64,000 nucleotides of DNA from Tomitella biformata AHU 1821 (GTDB taxonomy: Bacteria > Actinomycetota > Actinomycetes > Mycobacteriales > Mycobacteriaceae): NCBI RefSeq assembly GCF_000524475.1, contig NZ_BAVQ01000005.1:1-64000 (forward strand), read 5' to 3'. Below are positions 46,191 through 56,632 of this stretch, in pieces. The translations under genes and the position numbers were made by a program. How positions within the stretch are numbered: the stretch's first letter is position 1; each line of letters begins with the position of its first letter. The notes beneath the pieces were generated by a model. That model was not told the DNA's origin. It was given only the letters and a program-made list of their open reading frames with translations, and ran no database searches.

Positions 46191-48356
46191 ATGCAGCATT
46201 GGTTCGATTCGGCGATTGTCCAGACAGGCCGACTTCCGCTGTTTATTTTGCTCGTCGCGTTCCTCGCGGCCTTCCTGTTCATCCGGCTCAGCGTGCGGAT
46301 GATCCGGGCGGAAGTGCGCTGGTGGCCCGGCAACATCCAGCCCGGCGGCCTGCACGTGCACCACGTCATCTTCGGTCTCGTCGCCATGCTGATCTCCGGG
46401 TTGGGCATGATCACGCTGGCGAACTACTCGACACCCGTCGCGAACGCGGTGCTGGCTGGACTCTTCGGCATCGGTGCGGCCCTCGTCCTCGACGAGTTCG
46501 CGCTGGTGCTCTATCTGGACGATGTGTATTGGCTGGAGCGCGGCCGGGCCTCCATCGACGCGATCTTCGTCGCCGTCGCCGTGATGGGGCTGTTCGTCAT
46601 CGGATACCGCCCGCTGGGCTTCGACGGAACCCTCGACGAGCTTCTCAACGACCAGGACCTGGCCACGCTCATCGCGACCGCGATCCTGCTCGCCGCGTTG
46701 GCAGGGTTGGCGGTCATCACCTTTCTCAAGGGCAAGCTGTGGACGGGCATGCTCGGATTGTTCCTGCCGCCCCTGCTGCTGGTCGGCGCATGGCGCCTGG
46801 GCCGGCCGGGCGCGCCGTGGGCACGCTGGTTCTATGGGACGCGCCCGATGAAGCAGTCGCGGGCGGCGAGCCGGGAGGAGCGGTACCGGCAGCCGGTGGT
46901 CCGGGCGAAGATCGCAGTCCAGGAGGCGGTGTCCGGCCGCTTCGGCGAGCCGCTCGTCTCGCCCGCGTCGCCGGCGGAGGTCCGCACCGCCGCACCCGAG
47001 GTCCCAGCCCCGGCCGCGCGCCGAGTCCAGGGGGCGGGGGAGCGCCTCGCGAACGCGATCCGCTGGCGGCGCACCCGCCGCCGCCTGCGCCGAGCGCCGC
47101 TGTGGCGATTGCCGATGGTGCTGGTGTCGGTATCGGTCCTGCTGGCGTTGGCGATGACCACCTTCGACGGGGAGCTGGTGGATGAGAATGGCCAGATCCT
47201 CTCCGGCATGGACACCGGTTCGACGGCGACCCTCCTGAGCGTGATCGCGGGCGGCATGATCACCCTCGCCGGTTTGGTTTTCACCGCGCTCACGCTGGCA
47301 ATGCAGTTCGGGGCCTCGCAGTTGTCGATCCGCGTGGTGCCGCTGCTGCAGCAGTCGCCGATCATGCGCTGGTCCATCGGCATGTTCCTAGCGACATTCA
47401 CCTTCGCGTTGATCACCGCCTTCGACCTGGCGACTACGACGGAGGCGGTGCCCCTGTTCTCCACCGTCATCGCCCTGATGATGGCGGTGGTCAGCACGCT
47501 GGTGCTCATCGGGCTGGTCACCCAGGTCTCGAATGTGCTCAACCCCGGGAAGCTGCTGGGCCAGATCGCGGACAGCGGTCGCGTCGCCGTGCACCGGATG
47601 TTCCCCTCGGACGCGGCAGCGGTCCCTGTGCTTCCCGCCGGGCCCGTGCTGGCGGACGGGCCCACCCGCGTCATCGCGCTGCGGAACACCAGCCCCGACG
47701 GCCGGGTGCTGCTGGTGGTCAACAGCATTCGGATCACGCGGCTGGCACGACGGTGGGGGGTGAGCATCGTCGTCGAGCCCGCGGTCGGGGACTTCGTGTC
47801 CGTCGGCTCGCCGCTGTTCACCGTGCGCGGGCCGCAGCAGCGAGTCCGGCCCGCGCTATTGCGTCGGAATTTGGTGTTCGGGGAGAGCCACAGCCCGGAT
47901 GTGAGCCCCGCCGCCGCCATCCAGTCGATTGTCGATATCGCCCTGAAAGCATTGTCCCCGGCGATCAATGATCCGAGCCGGGCGGTGCAGGCGATCGACT
48001 TCCTCGAGGATCTGCTGATGCTGCTCGCGTCGAAGGCCCCGGCGACGACGATCGACGAGGTTGGCGAGGTGCGCACCCGCGTTTTTGTGTGGGAGAGCTA
48101 TGTGGCGATGGCGGTGGACGAGATTCGCAATTTCAGCCCGGACTCGCTGATGGTCCAGCGGCGGTTGCGGGCGCTTCTGGTGAATCTGCTGGCGGTGTGC
48201 TCCGAGGATCATCGGGCGCCGGTCGAGGAGCGGTTGGTGGCGCTCAACGACATGGCGGCGCGGCGCTGGCACAGCGACCTCGACACCCGGCTCTCGCAGA
48301 CGCCGGACATGCAGGGCTTCGGCCGGTCCGCGGGCCTGGATCCCGAGATCGACTGA
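46191..48356 (+). CDS. Large membrane protein: N-terminal HHVIFG-type membrane domain fused to DUF2254
   Basis: The 721-residue protein has two membrane modules. Residues about 10-230 hold six or so helices and the conserved segment VRWWPGNIQPGGLHVHHVIFG. Residues about 235-320 are an Arg-rich linker, and residues about 320-720 match DUF2254 (TATLLSVIAGGMITLAGLVFTALTLAMQFGASQLSIR, then ALKALSPAINDPSRAVQAID). The ATG at 46191 has AGAGG upstream; the open frame before it lacks support. Both modules are uncharacterised. The fusion suggests a single complex. Confidence 0.7.
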   Translation: MQHWFDSAIVQTGRLPLFILLVAFLAAFLFIRLSVRMIRAEVRWWPGNIQPGGLHVHHVIFGLVAMLISGLGMITLANYSTPVANAVLAGLFGIGAALVLDEFALVLYLDDVYWLERGRASIDAIFVAVAVMGLFVIGYRPLGFDGTLDELLNDQDLATLIATAILLAALAGLAVITFLKGKLWTGMLGLFLPPLLLVGAWRLGRPGAPWARWFYGTRPMKQSRAASREERYRQPVVRAKIAVQEAVSGRFGEPLVSPASPAEVRTAAPEVPAPAARRVQGAGERLANAIRWRRTRRRLRRAPLWRLPMVLVSVSVLLALAMTTFDGELVDENGQILSGMDTGSTATLLSVIAGGMITLAGLVFTALTLAMQFGASQLSIRVVPLLQQSPIMRWSIGMFLATFTFALITAFDLATTTEAVPLFSTVIALMMAVVSTLVLIGLVTQVSNVLNPGKLLGQIADSGRVAVHRMFPSDAAAVPVLPAGPVLADGPTRVIALRNTSPDGRVLLVVNSIRITRLARRWGVSIVVEPAVGDFVSVGSPLFTVRGPQQRVRPALLRRNLVFGESHSPDVSPAAAIQSIVDIALKALSPAINDPSRAVQAIDFLEDLLMLLASKAPATTIDEVGEVRTRVFVWESYVAMAVDEIRNFSPDSLMVQRRLRALLVNLLAVCSEDHRAPVEERLVALNDMAARRWHSDLDTRLSQTPDMQGFGRSAGLDPEID

Positions 48357-48451
48357 CAGAAATTGTGCGGGGCCGTGAATCGCCACGGAGAAGGCGCCAC
48401 CTCGGCTAGCGTTTCGCGAAGGCGACTAAAAGTCCTTCGGAGGTGTTCGGG

Positions 48452-50560
48452 TTGAGCGAGACTCTGGGTGCAGGGGGAGGCAGTGCGGTGCAGGGCTGGC
48501 TCGCCCGGCAGGGGCAGGTGCTGTGGCGCGGATTGGTCCGGGTTCCGTTCGCCGCGGCGATCACCACGCTGTTGCTCATCTCCGGGTTCGCGTCCGCCGG
48601 CTTCTGGCAACGGGTCGACGAACGCGGGTGGTACGAGTCCATCGCCTATGGGGTGCCGGCAATGCGGGAGGGCCACTGGTGGTCGCTTGTCAGCGGCATG
48701 CCGTTTGGCTTACACCCCGCGGTCTTCGTACTGCTGGTGGTGCTGGCCCCGATCGTCCTGGGCTGGACCGAGATACGCCTGGGCACCGCCAGGACGGCGC
48801 TGGTGTTCCTCGCGGGGCAGGTGCTGTCGGTCGCGGGCGCGACGGGGCTCCTGTTGCTCGCGGACCAGACGGACTGGCGCTGGGCCAACGAGCAGGCGAC
48901 GGTGTGGGATGTGGGACTGACCACCGGCCTGGTCGCGGTGCTCGCCGTCTTGACCGCCACCTTCCGCTCGCCCTGGCGGCTGCGGGCACGCGTCCTGCTG
49001 TCCGCGTATGTGGCGGTGAGCTTCCTCTTCCTGGGGCGCTTCGCGGACGTGACGCACATCCTCGCGGTGCTGGTGTTCCTGCCGGTGGGGAACAGGTGGC
49101 TCTCGGGAGTCGAGCGGGGCTACCGGCCGCGGACCCGCAGGGAGACGCGGCTGCTCGCCTTCGTCGGGCTGCTCGTGATCGCGGCGGTGGAGGTGCTGGT
49201 GTACTTCGTGCCCAGCGACGGCCCCTTCGGCCCGACAGAGGCCGACTCGTCGTCGCTGTGGTCGATGCTGCTGTCGGTGGCGATCGTCGCGGCGGTCGCC
49301 GACCAGCTGCGACGCGGGCGGCGTTGGGCCTGGTGGGTGACGGTGGTGTACGCCGCGCTGCTCGTCGGCATGACGATAGTGGTGCTGGCGTTCGTCGTCA
49401 TCACCGACTATGAGTCCATCGGCCTTGTCTCGGTGGGAGTTGGACTGCTGTGGGGCATCGAGCTGTTCCTGCTGGTGATCGGCCGGGCGGCCTTCCATGT
49501 GCCCGCGCGCGGCCGCGCCATCGGGGACACCGGTTCGGCGGCGCCGGTGGACCGGGCGCGGGAGTCCCTGGCCGAGCTGGGCGGGGGCACCATGTCCTGG
49601 ATGATCACGTGGCCGGGCAATGACTACCTGTTCGCCGGGGACGGTGTCATTGGTTTCCAGCGGCATGCCGGGGTCCTCCTCGAGCTGACCGACCCGGTGT
49701 GCGCGCCGGGCGAGGTGGGCGAGGCGGTCGCGCGGTTCGAGGAGGTCGCCGAGGGCAACGGCGCGATCCCCTGCCTGTTCTCTGTCTCCGGCGCGACGGC
49801 CGACGCGGCCCGCGCACGTGGCTGGCGGTGTCTGCAGATCGCGGAGGACGCGGTGCTGGACTTGCCGGAGCTGGAGTTCCGCGGCAAGAAGTGGCAGAAC
49901 GTCCGCTCGGCGCTGAACAAGGCCGAGCGGGGCGGCATGGAGTTCGCCATGGTGACCTTGCGGGAGCAGTCTGCCGCGGTGCTCTCGCAGGTGCGGGAGA
50001 TCTCGGAGCAGTGGGTTGGGGAGAAGGACCTCCCGGAGATGGGGTTCACGCTCGGCACGGTGGAGGAGGCGCTCGACCCGCAAGTGCGGGTGGCGCTGGC
50101 GACCGACTCGGCCGGACAGGTCCAGGGGGTGCTGTCGTGGCTGCCGGTGTTCGCGCCGGGGGGCGGGCACCGCGGCTGGACTCTAGATGTGATGCGCAAG
50201 CGGGACGGCGAGGGCGCCAATAATGTGATGGAGTTCCTCATTGCGCGCTCGGCCCAGTTGTTCAAAGAGGAGGGGGCGGAGTTCCTCTCGCTCTCGGGCG
50301 CGCCGCTGGCACGTGCCGACGCGGACGGCGACGTCACCGGGATGGACCGCGCGTTGGATCTGCTGGGCTCCGCGATCGAGCCGTTCTACGGGTTCCGGTC
50401 GCTGCACCAGTTCAAGTCCAAGTTCAACCCCCGGTACGAGCCGGTGTATCTGTGCTGCCGCGACGAGGCGGACCTGCCGCGGATCGCCATCGCGATCGGC
50501 CGGGCCTACCTGCCCACGGCGACGCCGCGGCAGCTGCTGGCGATGGCGCGGCAGGGCTAG
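48452..50560 (+). CDS. DUF2156 membrane protein, phosphatidylglycerol lysyltransferase-like
   Basis: The 702-residue protein has an N-terminal membrane half (about residues 20-360, with several helices and a rhomboid-like pattern near residues 60-220) and a C-terminal GNAT-like DUF2156 domain (about 380-690). The latter has FAGDGVIGFQRHAGVLLELTDP and ends with EPFYGFRSLHQFKSKFNPRYEPVYLC, matching the MprF/LysX aminoacyl-phosphatidylglycerol transferases. There is no lysyl-tRNA synthetase domain. TTG 48452 has GGAGG eight bases upstream; GTG 48443 overlaps that site. It may modify lipids and give resistance to cationic peptides. Confidence 0.75.
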   Translation: MSETLGAGGGSAVQGWLARQGQVLWRGLVRVPFAAAITTLLLISGFASAGFWQRVDERGWYESIAYGVPAMREGHWWSLVSGMPFGLHPAVFVLLVVLAPIVLGWTEIRLGTARTALVFLAGQVLSVAGATGLLLLADQTDWRWANEQATVWDVGLTTGLVAVLAVLTATFRSPWRLRARVLLSAYVAVSFLFLGRFADVTHILAVLVFLPVGNRWLSGVERGYRPRTRRETRLLAFVGLLVIAAVEVLVYFVPSDGPFGPTEADSSSLWSMLLSVAIVAAVADQLRRGRRWAWWVTVVYAALLVGMTIVVLAFVVITDYESIGLVSVGVGLLWGIELFLLVIGRAAFHVPARGRAIGDTGSAAPVDRARESLAELGGGTMSWMITWPGNDYLFAGDGVIGFQRHAGVLLELTDPVCAPGEVGEAVARFEEVAEGNGAIPCLFSVSGATADAARARGWRCLQIAEDAVLDLPELEFRGKKWQNVRSALNKAERGGMEFAMVTLREQSAAVLSQVREISEQWVGEKDLPEMGFTLGTVEEALDPQVRVALATDSAGQVQGVLSWLPVFAPGGGHRGWTLDVMRKRDGEGANNVMEFLIARSAQLFKEEGAEFLSLSGAPLARADADGDVTGMDRALDLLGSAIEPFYGFRSLHQFKSKFNPRYEPVYLCCRDEADLPRIAIAIGRAYLPTATPRQLLAMARQG

Positions 50561-50648
50561 CTGTGATGGGCACCTCCTCGGACTCAGTGGATTAGCGGGG
50601 GCGCCTGCGGGCGTGGCAGGGTTTCAACCCCCAGCAATAGGAGCTCAG

Positions 50649-51839
50649 ATGGCCGAGTCCAATCAGATCGAGAACAGCCGCGTCGAGATCGTGTGGACCG
50701 AGGCCGACGCGGCGCAGTCCGCCCACTGGCGCTCCGAGAACGGGATGAACGTGCCCAAGCGGGTGGTCGTCGCCGACGACACGATGCGCGCCGACGACGC
50801 CTACCGGCTGGCCTGCGAGGGCACCGGCATCCTGTGGCGCGGCGACTTCCAGAACGCCCGCCAGCTGGTGCAGGCGATGGCTCGGCGCTCGGACCGCAAG
50901 CAGCCGCCGCTGGGCGCGACCCCCGCCGAGACCTTCCATCTGCAGCGCCGTGCGAAGGGTCTGCGGGCGCGCACGTTGAGCATGGTGCTGATCGAGGTCG
51001 GCGCGGACTTCGGCATCGGGCTGCGCCGCGCGCCGAACCTCGCGCTGGCCTGCGAGCAGGCCTACGGGAAGGTCGACGCGCCGTTCGTGACCTCCCTGCG
51101 CGAGCTGCTGGGTGTGGCGAGCGCGCAGCAGTGGCGGCTCAAGGGGGTGGAGGTGACAGCGCTGGGCAGGTCGTCGTCGGGCATGGCCCGGCGCGTGTTC
51201 CCGCACTACGGCGTTTTCTCGCCGGTGCGCGGCGAGTACGTGGACCTCGTCGCGCAGGCCCCGCTGCCGGGTCGTCCGGGCAGCGAGTCGAGCCTGACCG
51301 CGCTGGACCTGGGCACCGGCACCGGCGTGCTGGCGGCGGTGCTCGCCCAGCGCGGCGTCGGCTCCGTGGTGGGCACCGAGTCCAACGTCCGCGCAATCGA
51401 CTGCGCCCGCGAGAACATCGACCGGCTCGGCCTCGCCAGCCAGGTCGCCGTGGTCGAGGGTGATGTCTTCCCGCCGACCGACACGCGGGCGGACATCGTC
51501 GTCTGCAACCCGCCGTGGATCCCCGCGCGGCCGACCGCGCTGATTGAGCAGGGCGTCTACGACCCCGAGAGCCGGATGCTGCGCCGCTTCCTCGCGGGCC
51601 TGCCCGACCGCCTCGCCGACGGTGGCGAGGGCTGGCTGATCCTGTCCGACCTCGCCGAGCGGCTGGGCCTGCGCGCCGAGTCCGACCTCCCCGACATGAT
51701 CGATGCGGCCGGCCTGAGCGTGCTGGAGAAGCTGGACACCGCGCCCCGGCACCCGCGCGCCGACGACAGCTCGGACCCGCTGCACGCGCAGCGCTCCGCC
51801 GAGGTCACGTCGCTGTATCGGCTGGTGGTGGCGCTCTAG
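50649..51839 (+). CDS. SAM-dependent methyltransferase (class I, small-methyltransferase domain)
   Basis: The 396-residue protein has an N-terminal region (about residues 1-200) without a recognised domain and a class I methyltransferase domain from about residue 215. Motif I is [15 protein letters not shown] and motif IV is NPPW, which points to an N-methylating enzyme of the HemK/PrmC/RsmC type acting on a nucleobase or Gln/Asn. AGGAG lies five bases before the ATG at 50649. The stop TAG abuts the map remnant on the other strand. Substrate not evident. Confidence 0.78.
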   Translation: MAESNQIENSRVEIVWTEADAAQSAHWRSENGMNVPKRVVVADDTMRADDAYRLACEGTGILWRGDFQNARQLVQAMARRSDRKQPPLGATPAETFHLQRRAKGLRARTLSMVLIEVGADFGIGLRRAPNLALACEQAYGKVDAPFVTSLRELLGVASAQQWRLKGVEVTALGRSSSGMARRVFPHYGVFSPVRGEYVDLVAQAPLPGRPGSESSLTALDLGTGTGVLAAVLAQRGVGSVVGTESNVRAIDCARENIDRLGLASQVAVVEGDVFPPTDTRADIVVCNPPWIPARPTALIEQGVYDPESRMLRRFLAGLPDRLADGGEGWLILSDLAERLGLRAESDLPDMIDAAGLSVLEKLDTAPRHPRADDSSDPLHAQRSAEVTSLYRLVVAL

Positions 51840-52040
51840 GCTTCGATTCGGGGTACGGCGGCGTGCTCCGAACGCGTCAGCACGAGTGGCGGGCCGTCGG
51901 TGATGGCGATGGTGTGCTCGCTGTGGGCGGTACGAGATCCGTCGGCGGAGCGGATGGTCCACCCGTCATCGTCGTGGATGACCCTGTCGGTGGTGCGGTG
52001 ATCGCAGCACGGCCGGATCGTGTCAGACGATCGTCCGGCA
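51836..52040 (-). pseudogene. C-terminal fragment of a methionine aminopeptidase, second copy
   Basis: Minus-strand translation gives a TIRP segment, then [33 protein letters not shown], the last 60 or so residues of a type I methionine aminopeptidase. The metal-binding and catalytic N-terminal domain is absent. It uses the same frame as a stop shared with the methyltransferase TAG at 51836-51838. About 70 bp align with the remnant at 7971-8040. No ribosome site or full-length partner is visible, so it is a remnant, not a gene. Confidence 0.65.
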
Positions 52041-52128
52041 GTCTGCCTGAATCCGGCTCCAGACGGGGCACAGATGCGTAGGCTCGGATGTGACGGGCAT
52101 CTCACGCCGCATCTGTGGAGGATTCATC

Positions 52129-53094
52129 ATGACCACGTTCACGCCGACGACCACCAGCTATGCCGCCAGGACAGGCTTCAGCACGCTGCGGGAGGGCGGG
52201 CTGAACTGGAACTCCTTCCCACTACGACTGTTCGCCAAGGGCAACGACCATTTCTGGGATCCGCGCCGGATCGACTTCAGCCAGGATGCCGCGGACTGGG
52301 CGGGGATGACCTCCGAGCAACGCCGCAGCGCCACCTATCTGTGCGCCCAGTTCATCGCGGGCGAGGAGGCCGTCACCCAGGACATCCAGCCGTTCATGCG
52401 GGCAATGGCGCTCGAGGGCCGCTTCGGCGACGAGATGTACCTGACGCAGTTCTGCTTCGAGGAGGCCAAGCACGCGCAGGGCTTCCGGCTCTGGATGGAT
52501 GCGGTGGGGATGACGGCGGACGTCCACTCCTATGTGGCCGACAACCCGCACTACCGGCACCTGTTCTATAACGAGTTGCCGGAGTCGATGCGGATCCTCG
52601 AGAGCGACCCCAGCCCCGAGAACCAGGTTCGCGCCAGCGTCACCTACAACCACGTCATCGAGGGCAGCCTGGCGCTGACCGGCTATCACGCCTGGCAGAA
52701 GGTGTGCCGTGAGCAGCAGATCCTGCCCGGCATGCAGGAGCTGATCACCAAGATCAGCCTCGACGAGCGCCGCCACATGGCGTGGGGCACGTTCACCTGC
52801 CGACGCCACGTCGCGGCCGATGACCGGCTGTGGGGCGTCGTCACCGACCGGATGGGAGAGCTGCTCCCGCACGCGCTGAACATGATCAACTGGGTCAACG
52901 AGCAGTTCGACGAGCTGCCCTTCGGCTTCGACCCAGACGAGTTCACGCAGTATGCGGCGGACAAGGCCAGCCGTCGGCTCTCCGCGATCGAGTCCGCGCG
53001 CGGCCGGCCGGTCGCCGAGATCGACCTGGACCACTCGCCGGAGGTGCTCGAGGACCAGTTCGCTGCGGAGGATGCGGCGGCGGCGCAGGGCTGA
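52129..53094 (+). CDS. R2-like ligand-binding oxidase (R2lox), Mn/Fe
   Basis: The 321-residue protein is a ferritin-like R2 homologue of the R2lox class (M. tuberculosis Rv0233). Six metal ligands are conserved: Glu79 (GEEAV), Glu112 and His115 (EEAKH), Glu178 (NHVIEG), Glu213 and His216 (DERRH). Val82 and Tyr173 are the residues that form the ether crosslink in R2lox. It binds a long-chain fatty acid and carries an Mn/Fe cofactor; the physiological substrate is unknown. GGAGG lies six bases before the ATG at 52129. It is not a ribonucleotide reductase subunit. Confidence 0.9.
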   Translation: MTTFTPTTTSYAARTGFSTLREGGLNWNSFPLRLFAKGNDHFWDPRRIDFSQDAADWAGMTSEQRRSATYLCAQFIAGEEAVTQDIQPFMRAMALEGRFGDEMYLTQFCFEEAKHAQGFRLWMDAVGMTADVHSYVADNPHYRHLFYNELPESMRILESDPSPENQVRASVTYNHVIEGSLALTGYHAWQKVCREQQILPGMQELITKISLDERRHMAWGTFTCRRHVAADDRLWGVVTDRMGELLPHALNMINWVNEQFDELPFGFDPDEFTQYAADKASRRLSAIESARGRPVAEIDLDHSPEVLEDQFAAEDAAAAQG

Positions 53095-53223
53095 GGCCTT
53101 TCCCACACCGCGTATCCACACCGCCTGGCCCCCGTATCTTGACCTCGCTGACGCTGCAACAGGGGTGCGGTCATGAAACGGGGGCGAGCTCGCGGAGGGG
53201 TGGTGGGCACTACGGTGGACGGC

Positions 53224-54402
53224 ATGGCAGCGACAGGCCCCACACCGATTGACGACCGCGCGCTGCGCACTGCCCCCAAGGTGCTGCTCCACGACCACCT
53301 CGATGGGGGCCTCCGCCCGCAGACCGTCCTCGACCTCGCGCGCAAGCACGGCTACCGCGACCTGCCGTGCGATGACGGTCCCGCACTCGCGGCATGGTTC
53401 CGCACGGCCGCCGACAGCGGCTCGCTCGAGAAGTACCTGGAGACCTTCGCGCACACCGTCGGAGTAATGCAGCACCGCGATGCGCTGATTCGGGTGGCCC
53501 GCGAGTGCGCCCTCGACCTCGCCGCCGACGGGGTGGTCTACGCGGAGGTCCGCTTCGCGCCCGAGCTGCACATCCGGGCTGGTCTTGAGCTCGACGAGGT
53601 GATCGAGGCCGTGCTTGAGGGCTTCGAGCAGGGGTGTGCCGAGGCCGCGATCCCCAGCGCGCCGGGACACCAGAGCCCGGGACACCCGAGCCCCGGACTG
53701 CCGGGTCGCAGGCTGCGCGTCGGCGCCCTGCTCACCGCCATGCGGCAGGCCGCGCGCTCGCGGGAGATCGCCGAGCTGGCGGTGCGCTACCGCGACCGGG
53801 GCGTCGTCGGCTTCGACATCGCCGGCGCCGAGGCCGGGCACCCGCCCACCCGCCACCTCGACGCGTTCGAGTACATGCGACAGGCCAACGCGCACTTCAC
53901 CATCCACGCTGGCGAGGCGTTCGGGCTGCCATCGATCCACGAGGCCATCGCGTTCTGCGGCGCCGACCGCCTGGGCCACGGTGTGCGGATCACCGACGAT
54001 ATCGCGGTGCCGGACCTGTTGGACTGGCATGCGGACGCGCCGCCGGAGCATCGTCCGGTGTTGGGCCTCGTCGCGAACTACGTGCGGGACAAGCGGATTC
54101 CCCTCGAGCTATGCCCCAGCTCGAATGTGCAGACCGGCGCGGCGCCCAGCCTGGACAAGCACCCCTTCGATCTGCTGGCGCGGCTGCGCTTCCGCGTGAC
54201 TGTCAACACCGACAACCGGCTGATGAGCGACACCACCATGAGCCGGGAGATGGCGAAGCTGGTTGACACGTTCGGCTATGACTGGCTGGATCTGCGGCGG
54301 TTCACCGTCAACGCGGCGAAATCGGCGTTCATCCCCTTCGACCAGAGGCTGGCGCTGATCGACGACATCATCAACCCCGGGTACGAAGTCTTGTTCGGAT
54401 AG
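53224..54402 (+). CDS. add: Adenosine deaminase
   Basis: The 392-residue enzyme converts adenosine to inosine. Zinc and catalytic residues are in [11 protein letters not shown] (HxH), [11 protein letters not shown], and [12 protein letters not shown] (Asp). It is longer than many bacterial Add proteins because of a Pro/Gly/Ser/His-rich insert at about residues 145-160 (near [20 protein letters not shown]). The insert looks like expanded short repeats in DNA. The ATG at 53224 gives the family N-terminus; the open frame before it is unsupported. Confidence 0.92.
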   Translation: MAATGPTPIDDRALRTAPKVLLHDHLDGGLRPQTVLDLARKHGYRDLPCDDGPALAAWFRTAADSGSLEKYLETFAHTVGVMQHRDALIRVARECALDLAADGVVYAEVRFAPELHIRAGLELDEVIEAVLEGFEQGCAEAAIPSAPGHQSPGHPSPGLPGRRLRVGALLTAMRQAARSREIAELAVRYRDRGVVGFDIAGAEAGHPPTRHLDAFEYMRQANAHFTIHAGEAFGLPSIHEAIAFCGADRLGHGVRITDDIAVPDLLDWHADAPPEHRPVLGLVANYVRDKRIPLELCPSSNVQTGAAPSLDKHPFDLLARLRFRVTVNTDNRLMSDTTMSREMAKLVDTFGYDWLDLRRFTVNAAKSAFIPFDQRLALIDDIINPGYEVLFG

Positions 54403-54485
54403 CCTGCCCTCAGATTTTGTGTTTCGCCTGGTAGTGCAGCCTTTCCTTGCTAGAGGTTGCCAGCGTTCCGGCCTAGATTAGAGGC

Positions 54486-55217
54486 ATGGACACACTTGAG
54501 AGAAGTGCCCAGTCTCGGGGCCACGGGTCAGAGCCGCACTCCGGTGCGATCGCGTCTCGGCTGAACTGGCTGCGGGCCGGCGTGCTCGGGGCGAACGACG
54601 GCATCGTCTCGATCGCCGGACTCGTCGTGGGCGTCGCGGCGGCGGGCGCGGCGACGGAGCCGATCCTGGTCGCCGGCGTCGCCGGTCTGTTGGCGGGCGC
54701 GGCATCGATGGCGATGGGCGAGTATGTCTCCGTCAGCACCCAGCGCGACACGGAGAAGGCGCTGCTGGCGAAGGAGGAGTGGGAGCTCAAGGAGTTCCCC
54801 GAGGAGGAGTTGCGCGAGCTCGCCGGGCTGTTCCGCGCCAAGGGGCTGAGCAAGGGCACCGCGCACCAGGTGGCGGTGGAGCTGACCGAGCACGACGCCC
54901 TAGCGGCGCACGCGGACGTCGAGCTGGGCATCGACCCCGACGAGCTGGCGTCGCCCTGGCACGCCGCGATCTCCTCGGCGATCGCCTTCGTGCTCGGCGC
55001 AATACTGCCGCTGCTGGCGATCGTGCTGCCGCCCGAGCAGTGGCGGATCCCCATCACGTTCGGCGCCGTGCTGATCGCGCTGGCCCTGACCGGCACCATC
55101 AGCGCCCGGCTCGGCGGGGCTAACCGCCGCCATGCAGTGCGCCGCGTGGTGCTCGGCGGCGCGCTCGCGATGGCCGCCACGTTCGCCATCGGCGAGCTCG
55201 TGGGGCTGGTGCTGTAG
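54486..55217 (+). CDS. VIT1/CCC1-family iron/manganese transporter
   Basis: The 243-residue membrane protein has the family layout: an N-terminal helix pair with [11 protein letters not shown] and a [18 protein letters not shown] segment, a hydrophilic metal-binding region (residues about 95-155, rich in Glu and with [14 protein letters not shown]), and a C-terminal helix pair. CCC1/VIT proteins move Fe2+ or Mn2+ across membranes, in bacteria usually for efflux or sequestration. It follows add by 83 bp and ends 17 bp before the Rv3311-like gene of the opposite strand. Confidence 0.85.
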   Translation: MDTLERSAQSRGHGSEPHSGAIASRLNWLRAGVLGANDGIVSIAGLVVGVAAAGAATEPILVAGVAGLLAGAASMAMGEYVSVSTQRDTEKALLAKEEWELKEFPEEELRELAGLFRAKGLSKGTAHQVAVELTEHDALAAHADVELGIDPDELASPWHAAISSAIAFVLGAILPLLAIVLPPEQWRIPITFGAVLIALALTGTISARLGGANRRHAVRRVVLGGALAMAATFAIGELVGLVL

Positions 55218-55234
55218 TACCCCGGGCTAGCGCC

Positions 55235-56527
55235 CTAGAGCACCACGAGACGCGTCTCGAAGGCCTGCTCCAGCTCCTGCCACGCCGCGGCCTCGCGGGC
55301 AAACGGCGGGTTGGGCGTGGGCCGGGCGGGGTCCGGGCGTCGGATCAACGAGAGCAGCCAGCCCAGCTCAGTGCTGGTCGCGAGGGCGTCGGCCACCGCG
55401 TCGTCGTCGGCGAAATCGGCGGCATCCTCGAACAGCTCGAGCGCCAACTCCAACTGCTCGTCGTCCACGGCGTGGGGGCCCTCGAGGATGTCCTCGGCGA
55501 GGCCGGGCAGCACGTACACGTTGTCATCGGAGATCTCGATCTCCAGGGAGCCGTCGGTGGCGGCCTCCGCGACCTCCGAGTACGTGCTCACCAGCGCGAG
55601 CTCGTGGTCGTGGTGGTCGGCGAGGTAGCGGGCCAGCCCGCGCTCGGTCGCGAAGACGTTGATCTGCCCGCGTCGGCCCAGGAAGACCGGGGCGTCCCCG
55701 AGGTAGCAGCGCAGGGTGTAAAACGCGCCAGCACGGGTGACGATCCGGATGGGGTCGATGCCGACATCGGTCCAGAAGTCGTCAAGCTCGTCATCCAGGT
55801 CCTCATCCTCCTCATCTTCGTCATCGTCGTCTTCGTCATCGTCATCGAGGTTGTTCGGGAGGTCCTCGCCGTAGATGTTCAGCTCGTCCGCCGACTCGAG
55901 CTCGTCGTCGGACTCCACGTCATTCTCGTCCACCGCGAGCAGCTCTGCCTCGGCGATCACGAGGGCTTCGGCGTCCACGTCGGGGGTGGCCACCAGCTCA
56001 TCGAGGGCTTCGAGGACCTGGCCCCAGCCGTCGTCGATGGCCGTCCGGATGGCGGACCAGGTCTTCGCGCCGGCGCGGCCGTGGAACGCGCCCATGCCGT
56101 TGGCAAGCTGGTCGAACTCGATGTGGTCGTCGATGAAGTCCGTCAGCACGTCGAGCCCGCACACCTCGCCGATGGCGTAGGCCAGCGTCAGGCACGCGTC
56201 GAGGTCGCGGATGCTCGCGGAGTTCGGCTCGGCGGCAACGAGTTTCGGCAGGGCCGCGAGGTTGAACCGGTTCTCGTCCTCCGGCGTCAGCGCCTCCGCG
56301 GACAACGCGACGACGATGCGCCACGACGGATGGTCATGCAGATCATGGTCGTCATCCGTGCGGATGAACGCCGCCAACTCGGCGACGGAGTCGAAGACGT
56401 AGAGATCGTCGTCGAGGCCGAGGAACGCCTCCCACTCGTCATCGTCCTCTCGCCAGCGCGGTGCCCAGAGAGTGACGACGTTGCCGCCGGTCAGACCGAG
56501 CTCGATTGGGACGATATCTCCTGCCAT
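55235..56527 (-). CDS. Rv3311-like acidic conserved protein
   Basis: The 430-residue protein matches the actinobacterial family sometimes labelled primosomal protein (M. tuberculosis Rv3311), which is conserved next to add and upp. It begins [12 protein letters not shown] and contains an aspartate/glutamate-rich run near the centre (about residues 225-250, [16 protein letters not shown]). There is no signal peptide or membrane segment. Function unknown; the primosomal label is not supported by any motif I can see. The ATG is at 56525-56527. It is divergent from upp, with about 105 bp between. Confidence 0.75.
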   Translation of the reverse strand: MAGDIVPIELGLTGGNVVTLWAPRWREDDDEWEAFLGLDDDLYVFDSVAELAAFIRTDDDHDLHDHPSWRIVVALSAEALTPEDENRFNLAALPKLVAAEPNSASIRDLDACLTLAYAIGEVCGLDVLTDFIDDHIEFDQLANGMGAFHGRAGAKTWSAIRTAIDDGWGQVLEALDELVATPDVDAEALVIAEAELLAVDENDVESDDELESADELNIYGEDLPNNLDDDDEDDDDEDEEDEDLDDELDDFWTDVGIDPIRIVTRAGAFYTLRCYLGDAPVFLGRRGQINVFATERGLARYLADHHDHELALVSTYSEVAEAATDGSLEIEISDDNVYVLPGLAEDILEGPHAVDDEQLELALELFEDAADFADDDAVADALATSTELGWLLSLIRRPDPARPTPNPPFAREAAAWQELEQAFETRLVVL

Positions 56528-56632
56528 GGCGCGAAGCCTAGCGACATTCTTCCCCGCACGGAAAGGGGGTGTGGTCAGCCGACTCCGCTCTGGTGTGTGG
56601 AGGGGCCGCGCGGAGCGCCTATTGTTCGCCTT

